This document shows positions 1 to 5,550 of a stretch of DNA of 5,550 nucleotides, one piece after another. The notes beneath the pieces were generated by a model. The model made no database searches. It was not told where the DNA came from and worked only from the letters and a program-made list of their open reading frames with translations. The DNA is from Bacteriovoracaceae bacterium UBA1018 (GTDB taxonomy: Bacteria; Bdellovibrionota; UBA1018), in assembly GCA_002291495.1 (NCBI GenBank), contig DBAE01000182.1, forward strand, positions 1,313-6,862, in the 5' to 3' direction. Position numbers and translations under genes: made by a program. Position 1 is the stretch's first letter. Every line of letters begins with the position of its first letter.

Positions 1-2055
1 GTTGTCCCATGTGCCAGTCGAAACGGGTTCTGGAAACTCTTGCAACCAAGCATTGTTAGCTTGGCGCCCGTCATACATCCCTACTTTTGCGTAAAGAGCG
101 AGCTGAAGTTCATCGCTTCCTTTTTTGAAGGCAGGAACTGCCGCCAGAGAAGCTGTGCGGAAAGCCCGAGTCGAAGGTGCTCCTGGAGCTGCACCTTTTG
201 TAAAGACGCCGTCGCGCAGAGCTGTTTCCCAGAAAGCTTGAAAGGATGCCATTCCGCTTTGTGGGTAATAAGCCTCTTTCCAATTTGCCTTGAGGTAATC
301 GTGCCAAGTACCGGTTTCCGCCGGAGCGGCTGCAATTTGAGCTGCAAGGCCTTTTGCTCGCAATCCACCTTGTGATCCGCGGATCCAAGTCAGGAGCAAG
401 TCTTGAAATGAGCGTGAATTATACAGAGGTGAAACCGTTGGCTGCTGTAAGCTGACGACACCCTTACGTGGTTGTACATCTCCCCAATTTTCTAAGAAAT
501 GATGGGAAGGAAGTACATAGTCTGCCAAATACCCCGTCTCGTCTTCACGGTCAGCGACACGGATCACGAGTGGAACTTTTTTGGATGCATCTTCAAATCC
601 AAGCGAAGCTGGAAGTGCGTATGCCGGGTTAACGCCATGAACAACAAGGGCATCGACTGCACCTGCCTTCATGTCAGTAATCAGCTTTTGAATTCCAGCA
701 AACCCGTTTCCAACCTTAGCGAAAGGCTGAGCGGTACCATCAATAGTCACACCTTCGTTACCCAAGGTGGAATTGAGGAGGTTCGTCGCAACTTGAAGAG
801 CTAAAGAGTTTTGAGTGCGAGTGGAGATATCTCCCGCCACGACTATGCTCTTGCCTCGTGCTCCAGCGAGATCCTTTGCAATTTGCTTAATCTTAGCTGC
901 AGCGCCAGCACCAAGTTCCGCACCGACTTGATCGGCCGTATAACTTGCTAGAGCTGAAGCCACCGCTGCATCGGCAGCATATGGGCCGACTTTACGAACT
1001 ACGATCAATTCATGAGCAACGGCGAGAGCAACTTTGTATTCTTCGCCTACGCGTACCGGCAAACGATCATCGGCATTGGAGCCAGTCAAGCTCATGGTGG
1101 ATTCGACGCTATAAAACTTAGACATCGCAGCTTGAGCTGCTTTGCTTGAGTTCAGCTTTCGATTTTCAGCCCATTGGCGATTGTACTCATTTGAATTATT
1201 CCAGGTGCCTAAGAAATCAGCACCCAAGGAAAGAATGACATCTGCCTTATCGAATCGATAATAGGGAACTACTGGAGTTCCGTAGGACTCAGCTTGGCCA
1301 GCAACGATGTTCTCATCATTGATCAAGTCATACTCGACCAAAGCACCATTACCGAAAGCACCTAAAAATTCATTCACTAGGCGTCGGGTTGAATCACTGA
1401 GGATAGTGCTGGAAAGAATACGAATGCGGCCTGAACCTGCTGCAATGCTTTTCAGCTTGCCAATGATTGCAGCATCAGCGTCAGCCCAAGAAACTAATTT
1501 CTTACCGCTAGCGCCTTCTTTGAGTGCGCTACTTCGCGGACCAGTCACTGGATCTTTGAGGCGATCTGGATCATAGAGATCCAAAACCGCAGCCTGTAAT
1601 CTTGCGTCTAAAGTACCACGGCTCATCGGATGCTCTGGGCTACCTTCGAGCTTGATAGGGCGTCCATCTCGCACACGAGCCAAAAGTCCGTATCCAGTAT
1701 CTGGACAGGTTGTCGCATAGTAGTTGGCAACTCCGTGCACAACCTCTTCGGGTTTTACGACGTAAGGGATAATCTTATGCACTGGGCGGCGGGCGCATGC
1801 AAAACTCGCCATCGCCATACTCGCACCCATGATCGTAAGGAAGTCTCGGCGGGCAAGACCCTTGGTGTCGAGCTTTTCGATCAGATCCAAAGTTTCGATC
1901 GGCTTGTCATGAAACTCTTGAGCACGTTTTTCTTTGGTTGCTGGATCGTTCCAGTAATTAGCGGATAGCTCCTCAGTACCAATCCAGTGCCGAGGGGCTA
2001 CAAATTCTGCGCTATTCTTTGCATTCGGAATGCTTGTATTTGGATGATTTTCCAT
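1..2055 (-). CDS. actB: Alternative complex III subunit ActB, molybdopterin-oxidoreductase-like part (3' end beyond window)
   Basis: Large periplasmic subunit of alternative complex III, which oxidises membrane quinol and passes electrons to cytochromes or HiPIPs. I read 685 uninterrupted codons; the frame is still open at the left edge. Residues 1-65 are a hydrophilic leader with HWIGTEEL, typical of ActB. A Tat-like motif, ARRDFLTIMG (68-77), precedes a short hydrophobic stretch and Cys87. The molybdopterin-oxidoreductase-like domain follows: IKLEGSPEHPMSRGTLDAR (134-152), LDLYDPDRL (158-166), LSLGADFLGTW (275-285), VHGVNPAYALP (472-482) and DYVLPSHHFLENWGD (512-526). ANNAWLQEFPEPVSTGTWDN (666-685) leads towards the Fe-S domain, which is missing here. 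Only Cys87 and Cys116 occur, so this part cannot hold the [4Fe-4S] cluster of true molybdoenzymes; the family's ActB1 domain is known to lack the cofactor. The start has a GGGAAG ribosome site six bases upstream and lies 14 bp after actA. Family identity is very likely. Confidence 0.93.
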   Translation of the reverse strand, partial: MENHPNTSIPNAKNSAEFVAPRHWIGTEELSANYWNDPATKEKRAQEFHDKPIETLDLIEKLDTKGLARRDFLTIMGASMAMASFACARRPVHKIIPYVVKPEEVVHGVANYYATTCPDTGYGLLARVRDGRPIKLEGSPEHPMSRGTLDARLQAAVLDLYDPDRLKDPVTGPRSSALKEGASGKKLVSWADADAAIIGKLKSIAAGSGRIRILSSTILSDSTRRLVNEFLGAFGNGALVEYDLINDENIVAGQAESYGTPVVPYYRFDKADVILSLGADFLGTWNNSNEYNRQWAENRKLNSSKAAQAAMSKFYSVESTMSLTGSNADDRLPVRVGEEYKVALAVAHELIVVRKVGPYAADAAVASALASYTADQVGAELGAGAAAKIKQIAKDLAGARGKSIVVAGDISTRTQNSLALQVATNLLNSTLGNEGVTIDGTAQPFAKVGNGFAGIQKLITDMKAGAVDALVVHGVNPAYALPASLGFEDASKKVPLVIRVADREDETGYLADYVLPSHHFLENWGDVQPRKGVVSLQQPTVSPLYNSRSFQDLLLTWIRGSQGGLRAKGLAAQIAAAPAETGTWHDYLKANWKEAYYPQSGMASFQAFWETALRDGVFTKGAAPGAPSTRAFRTASLAAVPAFKKGSDELQLALYAKVGMYDGRQANNAWLQEFPEPVSTGTWDN

Positions 2056-2069
2056 ACTCTTCCCGTTCT

Positions 2070-2678
2070 CTAGTAGTGGCAAACTGTACAATTTTGAGGC
2101 GCTACCGGTCCATGTGGATCCTTCACACCCGGGTAGGTACGAGCCAACACTTCTTTAGGTGCTGAATTGCCGCGATGACATTCCAAACACCATCCCATAG
2201 TCAGAGGACTATATTGATAGACTCGATCCATTTCTTCGATTGGGCCGTGACAAGTTTGGCACGAAACACCCGCAGCGACGTGGCGCTTATGCGGAAATCT
2301 CGCATGGTCCGGCAGTTCATGGATTTGTACCCACTCGATCGGCTGACCCGTATCAAATGCTTTTTTAATCTTTTGGATATGAGGACTGTCGGTCTTAACG
2401 ACGCTGTGACAGTTCATACAAACGTTCACGGCTGGAACGTTTGCATGCTTAGACTTTTCCACATCCGAGTGACAATACATACACGCGATCTTATTCTGTC
2501 CGGCGTGAAGCTTATGACTGAATGGGATAGGCTGTTCCGGCATGTAACCTTGGTTCGAAGCGGTTGGAAAAATCGTATAGACGACAAATCCGACTACGAC
2601 GAGCACCAATGGAAGCAATACCATGGCAGCTATCTTAATTGTTTGTTTTGCTTGATCTTGTTTGTTTTGATCGTTCAT
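2070..2678 (-). CDS. actA: Alternative complex III subunit ActA, membrane-anchored pentahaem cytochrome c
   Basis: Multihaem c-type cytochrome of alternative complex III, expected to carry electrons from ActB towards the soluble acceptor on the periplasmic side. The 202-residue protein has a charged N-terminus, one hydrophobic helix at about residues 15-37 that acts as an uncleaved anchor, and then a periplasmic haem domain. Five CXXCH motifs start at Cys66 (CMYCH), Cys87 (CMNCH), Cys140 (CQTCH), Cys164 (CLECH) and Cys197 (CTVCH, one residue before the C-terminus). Many other histidines (for example H55, H58, H78, H120, H125, H130, H133) could be distal ligands. IPFSHKLHAG (51-60) and ARFPHKRHV (126-134) are typical of the family, and both length and haem number match ActA. 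The start codon has a purine-rich AGAGAGAAGAAG tract ending 10 nt upstream. It is the first gene of the leftward operon, with actB following after 14 bp. Nrf/Tmc-type cytochromes are less likely because of the actB neighbour. Confidence 0.94.
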   Translation of the reverse strand: MNDQNKQDQAKQTIKIAAMVLLPLVLVVVGFVVYTIFPTASNQGYMPEQPIPFSHKLHAGQNKIACMYCHSDVEKSKHANVPAVNVCMNCHSVVKTDSPHIQKIKKAFDTGQPIEWVQIHELPDHARFPHKRHVAAGVSCQTCHGPIEEMDRVYQYSPLTMGWCLECHRGNSAPKEVLARTYPGVKDPHGPVAPQNCTVCHY

Positions 2679-2788
2679 CGTTTGACCGCTTCTTCTCTCT
2701 GACCACTGTATTAACTACTGTGTCGCCTACTTTTCAGATCGTACTGAGATCGATGTTTCGCAAAGACCTTCCGAGCAATGCACGGCAT

Positions 2789-2942
2789 GTCGCACGTATG
2801 TCAATTTCGTTTGGTATTAATGCTTATCAGACAAAGTTTCCAGTCTGTTTTCAACTAAAAGCGTCGCACAAAAAAACAAAATGAATAACGCGTTGCATAT
2901 ACGACATCCCCGGGTCGATTTGAAATTGGAACTTCGTCGCAC
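2789..2942 (+). repeat. Three direct copies of GTCGCAC at 73-74 bp period
   Basis: GTCGCAC is found at 2789-2795, 2863-2869 and 2936-2942, all in the same orientation, with start-to-start distances of 74 and 73 bp, about seven helical turns. Related GTCGCCT words lie at 2722-2728 and 3035-3041. The repeats lie between two divergent genes and could be binding sites for a regulator. The words are short, so chance is a real alternative. Confidence 0.3.
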
Positions 2943-3164
2943 TTTTATGAATGCAATCCCAACAGCAAGATCTGATTTTTAATTCCATCACTATCTGTGA
3001 GTTTCAGCCACTGGAGCTCGGCAGAGGACATTCGGTCGCCTTCAGCACATATCTCAGCAGGGTATTTCTGTAAAAAGTTGAGCAAAGAATCGCGCGCAAC
3101 GTTGGACCGTGCACAAAGAAAACTTCAGTTTTAATATTACAAAAATAAAAATTCGAAAAGCAGC

Positions 3165-3176
3165 GGCGCATGCGCC
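3165..3176. promoter_or_regulatory. 12-bp perfect palindrome upstream of the AsmA-like gene, possible operator
   Basis: GGCGCATGCGCC is a perfect inverted repeat centred between 3170 and 3171, 27 bp before the preferred start codon at 3203. It contains the alternative in-frame ATG at 3170. An extended -10-like TGCTACCCT occupies 3187-3195; if that is a promoter, the palindrome covers its -35 position, as a repressor site might. Function is inference only. Confidence 0.3.
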
Positions 3177-3186
3177 CACAGAACTC

Positions 3187-3195
3187 TGCTACCCT
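3187..3195 (+). promoter_or_regulatory. Candidate extended -10 element for the AsmA-like gene (possibly leaderless)
   Basis: TGCTACCCT fits the extended -10 pattern TGnTAnnnT. Its last base is 7 nt before A3203 of the preferred start codon, so transcription would begin at or next to the ATG and give a leaderless message. This would explain why the only ribosome-site-like sequence, AGGG at 3196-3199, is only 3 nt from the ATG. There is no recognisable -35. Weak evidence. Confidence 0.2.
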
Positions 3196-3202
3196 AGGGA
3201 TA

Positions 3203-5356
3203 ATGAGAAGACTTAAACTTTTTGGTCTCTCTCTTGTGATCCTTTTCTCGATCATTGGCCTAGGACTCTTCTTGGAGTTTCATACTGGCTGGCTTAGATC
3301 CAAGATCCAGTCCTGGGTCCAAACTAAGGTGATTCAGAAAAAGATCGAAGAGATCCAACCTCAGCTTCCTTTTCAGATCGAAAAGCTAGAGATCGACTCT
3401 CTATGGGCCGACTTAAGCAGCGGAAAAATATCTGGAGTAAAGATCCAACTCAAAAAGGATGACTGGAGGCTCTACGCTGAAGGGCCACTCAAACTTGCGA
3501 CAACCGGAACTGCAGGATTACTTAAAATCCTCTTTACCCCAACCATTACCCTTGAAAACAAGTCTGCTCGCACTACCCCAATCATCGTTGACATGTGGGC
3601 GACCACAAATACGAGTTTCAATACCCTGAAAGGCTTTGGAATTTCCACGCAGAGCGAATCATTTTCGTGGAAACCGATCGGCCTAGAACTAAAAAACCTT
3701 TCAATCAACGCCGGTTGGGATGGAAGCCAAGCAAAACTTGAAACAACGGCCCAGAGTCTTTCAGTGAAGGATCAAGCGCAGTGGGATCAGCTATCCCTTT
3801 CCTTAGTATCTTCGCTTCAAATACAACCGTTGATGGTTGGACCTAAAGCGACGTTGCAAGTGCGAGGAAAAAACTTAGAGCTTCTACTCGGCGAACTCTA
3901 TTTTGACTTACCTCTCGAAAAGTCTCCCCTCACTGCCCTGATCGAGCTCGAGTCGACTACTGAATTTAAACCTAAAAGTATCGACGTCCGAATCCCCCAA
4001 GCCGACCTCAAGCTCAACTTTCAAAACTTTCCGCAGGGTAATATTGTAGCTCATTGGAATACTCGATCGCTTTCGGTTCCAGAAACTTTCACTCGACTAG
4101 CGTCAATTGTCCCGAAGGCGCTCACGGACATGAACTTTGTTCAGGGCCAGGCAACAACAAAAGGACGAGCAACTTTCTCAGCAAATGGTAACGTCAAGGC
4201 CTATGAAGGCTCATTTAGAGGAAGTCGGCTTTCTTTCCTCATGAAAGATGCTGCCGCGGAAGTCAGAGACGCCAAGCTGTCATTTGATTTTTCCTCTAAA
4301 GACGGCGTGCAAAACGGAAAACTGGAGATTCCGAAAGGGTACTTCAAACATTTTAAAGCACGCCTTAGGCCCACGACATTTGCACTACCCTTTCATGTCG
4401 ACAAAAACGGAAAACCTCGCGTGGGCCTTGAAGTAAAAAACGCGTTACCTCTAGAGATTCAGGACATTCCTCTCAAGTTCGAAAACATTGAAGGTTACTT
4501 CGGCAGCGAAGACTTTCTTCTGAAAAGCTCAATGGGGTTAGATAAACTACCGATCGAAAGGTTAGCTCAAGGTTTTTGTTTCAATAATCCCCTTCCGCCA
4601 GCGTTAGTTTCACTTCAGTTTAAACCCATCGAATTTTCTACAGGAACTATTGATCCGACAGGACAAATCCTTGTGGACCTGTTTGGGGGGAGACTTACCT
4701 TGGACCGGATCGGCTTTTACGATCTAAACCACGAGGTTCACGAAACTAACTTTGGGGCACAGTGGAAGGGCATACAACTCGATCAGCTCGGTGCATGGCT
4801 CAACTTTGGACAGATGGATGGGGTCCTGACAGGATATGCAAGCAACGTGGTGTTTCAATCCTGGCTACCCACACAATACGACTTTAAGTTCGAGGTGATA
4901 CCTAACAAAAAGTCTGACATTGTGTTTTCGCCCGATGCGATGAAAAATGTCATTCGCCTTTTTGCGGGTGAAGACATCGATGCGCTTCCAGGATTAGCCA
5001 ACTGGCTCGCTTTCGGCTGGCCCAGTCGGGTTTTTGGAGGTTACGATATTGACTACTTTGGCCTGAGCGCTTTTTCGGCCGAGGGAGCTATCCTCGTCGA
5101 AACCCTCGACCCACCTAAGATCTTTGAAAAAGAGCGTCAGCACTTTATCCTCTACGGCCCCCGTTTTAAAATCCCCCTAAAGAGTGCTCGCTACCCTTTA
5201 GTCGTTGATGCCACAGCGATGAATAATTTTGTTCGTCATATGTACCAGCAGTTTGATACTCTTAAGAAAAATGGGAGCCCAGAAAATGAAAAAGACGATC
5301 CTGACCAAGAGTCTGAAACTCCATGTCTTCCCCCTGGTTTCGGTGGGACTACTTAG
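3203..5356 (+). CDS. AsmA/YdbH-like single-pass envelope protein, probable intermembrane lipid-transport bridge
   Basis: This 717-residue protein has a basic N-terminus (MRRLK), a hydrophobic helix at about 6-26 and then FHTGWLRSKI, the membrane-exit pattern typical of AsmA/TamB/YdbH-type proteins. The rest is periplasmic, with many alternating hydrophobic/polar strands and recurring short turns, as expected of a long beta-groove. The part at about 490-560 (DLFGGRLTLDRIGFYDL, then GIQLDQLGAWLNFGQMDGVLTGY) resembles the C-terminal region of YdbH (old Pfam name 'dicarboxylate transport'). YdbH-class proteins carry phospholipid between the inner and outer membranes. The C-terminus (690-717) is an acidic, then Pro/Gly-rich tail. 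I chose ATG 3203 over the in-frame ATG 3170 because the earlier one adds MRPQNSATLGI before the anchor, lies in a palindrome and has no ribosome site; the upstream stop is at 3146. It overlaps the next gene by 71 nt. The AsmA-like superfamily is likely; the YdbH assignment is moderate. Confidence 0.7.
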   Translation: MRRLKLFGLSLVILFSIIGLGLFLEFHTGWLRSKIQSWVQTKVIQKKIEEIQPQLPFQIEKLEIDSLWADLSSGKISGVKIQLKKDDWRLYAEGPLKLATTGTAGLLKILFTPTITLENKSARTTPIIVDMWATTNTSFNTLKGFGISTQSESFSWKPIGLELKNLSINAGWDGSQAKLETTAQSLSVKDQAQWDQLSLSLVSSLQIQPLMVGPKATLQVRGKNLELLLGELYFDLPLEKSPLTALIELESTTEFKPKSIDVRIPQADLKLNFQNFPQGNIVAHWNTRSLSVPETFTRLASIVPKALTDMNFVQGQATTKGRATFSANGNVKAYEGSFRGSRLSFLMKDAAAEVRDAKLSFDFSSKDGVQNGKLEIPKGYFKHFKARLRPTTFALPFHVDKNGKPRVGLEVKNALPLEIQDIPLKFENIEGYFGSEDFLLKSSMGLDKLPIERLAQGFCFNNPLPPALVSLQFKPIEFSTGTIDPTGQILVDLFGGRLTLDRIGFYDLNHEVHETNFGAQWKGIQLDQLGAWLNFGQMDGVLTGYASNVVFQSWLPTQYDFKFEVIPNKKSDIVFSPDAMKNVIRLFAGEDIDALPGLANWLAFGWPSRVFGGYDIDYFGLSAFSAEGAILVETLDPPKIFEKERQHFILYGPRFKIPLKSARYPLVVDATAMNNFVRHMYQQFDTLKKNGSPENEKDDPDQESETPCLPPGFGGTT
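5273..5277 (+). promoter_or_regulatory. Ribosome binding site of the downstream lipoprotein gene, inside the AsmA-like CDS
   Basis: GGGAG stands 8 nt before the ATG at 5286. It lies inside the 3' end of the AsmA-like gene and is the main support for a start that makes the two genes overlap by 71 nt. The two proteins are therefore probably made from one message. Confidence 0.6.
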
Positions 5357-5550
5357 CTTAGTTTGCACACTACCTACTCTTGGAACGGGTTGCGTAACAG
5401 TTAACGTTAACTTTCCTGAGAGTGCGGCACAAAAAGCGACCGACGATTATGTGCGAGACCTCTATCGAGCAAAAGAGCGAGGAAAACCAGCCGCTGCAAG
5501 CTCCACCACTAGCTCTTGGGTACGTGCCCTTTTTATCTCCGAAGCTCACG
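5286..5550 (+). CDS. Putative lipoprotein resembling YnbE/YdbL (DUF1318) proteins (3' end beyond window)
   Basis: The first 88 codons of a gene that runs off the right edge. Residues 1-35 form a signal peptide: a basic start (MKKTILTKSLK), a hydrophobic core (VFPLVSVGLLSLVCTLPTL) and a lipobox-like LGTGC with Cys36 as the likely lipidated residue; Gly rather than Leu at -3 is unusual. The mature start, CVTVNVNFPESAAQKATDDYV, resembles the VTVNVYFP-type opening that I recall for DUF1318/YdbL lipoproteins of other proteobacteria; this is from memory and was not searched. It is followed by a basic helix (RDLYRAKERGK) and a Ser/Thr/Ala-rich linker. The gene starts within the preceding AsmA/YdbH-like gene with a good ribosome site, so co-translation is likely. 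In Escherichia coli, YdbH works with the lipoprotein YnbE and the periplasmic YdbL, and this product may play the partner role. The lipoprotein call is fairly sure; the family is tentative. Confidence 0.65.
   Translation, partial: MKKTILTKSLKLHVFPLVSVGLLSLVCTLPTLGTGCVTVNVNFPESAAQKATDDYVRDLYRAKERGKPAAASSTTSSWVRALFISEAH

Larger units (their letters stand above)
2679..3202. other. Divergent intergenic region, no gene recognised
   Basis: About 520 bp separate the leftward actA and the rightward AsmA-like gene. Short open frames here have no ribosome site and no family resemblance. No tRNA-like fold or hairpin-plus-T-run terminator was seen. Promoters for both directions should be here, but none is convincing. 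On the minus strand a perfect TTGACA (2804 down to 2799) has no good -10 at 16-18 bp; a weak TAATAC lies near 2713, close to actA. AT-rich sequence at 3128-3160 could be part of a rightward promoter. The heptamer GTCGCAC occurs three times and the region also holds short palindromes such as CAACGTTG at 3097-3104. The length suggests regulatory content beyond two simple promoters. Confidence 0.6.

Noticed and set aside
499..1968. Several plus-strand frames of about 90-110 codons opposite actB
   Set aside because: All are shadows of the continuous 685-codon actB reading on the minus strand.
1..2678. Reading the pair as a polysulfide/tetrathionate-type molybdoenzyme with a Nrf-type cytochrome
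   Set aside because: The large subunit lacks the cluster cysteines of catalytic molybdoenzymes. The pentahaem protein, the gene order and the WLQEFPEPVSTGTWDN junction fit alternative complex III better.
2175..2702. 175-codon open frame on the plus strand opposite actA
   Set aside because: It is antisense to a clear pentahaem cytochrome gene. The predicted protein has no recognisable domain, and its length follows from the codon use of actA.
2639..2884. 81-codon plus-strand frame at the actA start and upstream
   Set aside because: It starts antisense within actA and has low-quality composition; no supporting start signals.
2881..2982. 33-codon plus-strand frame (begins MNNALHIRHPRV)
   Set aside because: No ribosome binding site, no family resemblance, and such short frames are expected by chance.
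2970..2985. T-run after AGATCTG as a possible terminator
   Set aside because: No stable GC-rich hairpin precedes the T-run and no gene ends nearby on that strand.
3004..3255. 83-codon minus-strand frame across the intergenic region and the 5' end of the AsmA-like gene
   Set aside because: It begins inside the opposite-strand gene, has no ribosome site and its composition is not protein-like.

Overview
The window holds two divergently oriented gene sets separated by about 520 bp. It looks like chromosomal DNA of a Gram-negative bacterium with a periplasm and outer membrane: there is a periplasmic multihaem cytochrome, a Tat-type signal, a lipoprotein signal and an AsmA/YdbH-type envelope protein. 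The moderate GC content, an alternative complex III operon, and the style of the lipoprotein and AsmA-like pair would fit Bdellovibrionota or a related 'deltaproteobacterial' lineage. That placement is inference and was not tested.

Minus strand, 2678 down to 1: the start of an alternative complex III (ACIII, quinol:electron-acceptor oxidoreductase) operon. actA encodes a membrane-anchored pentahaem cytochrome c with five CXXCH motifs. Fourteen bases later comes actB, the large molybdopterin-oxidoreductase-like/Fe-S subunit, which runs off the left edge after 685 codons. The visible ActB part is the cofactor-free molybdopterin-like domain; the ferredoxin-like Fe-S domain and actC onward should lie beyond position 1. 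In this complex quinol is oxidised at the membrane subunits, electrons pass through the ActB iron-sulfur clusters and the ActA haems, and then go to a soluble carrier or an oxidase.

Middle, 2679 to 3202: a divergent intergenic region with no convincing gene, RNA or terminator. It contains a thrice-repeated heptamer at a 73-74 bp period, an 11-bp-period tandem motif, and a 12-bp perfect palindrome just before the rightward gene.

Plus strand, 3203 to the right edge: a 717-residue single-pass AsmA/YdbH-like protein, probably part of the lipid-transport bridge superfamily between inner and outer membrane. It is followed, with a 71-nt overlap, by a lipoprotein whose start resembles the YnbE/YdbL (DUF1318) group. 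The arrangement resembles the enterobacterial ydbH-ynbE-ydbL operon, but here a lipoprotein directly follows the large protein. No mobile element, CRISPR array, tRNA or rRNA was seen.
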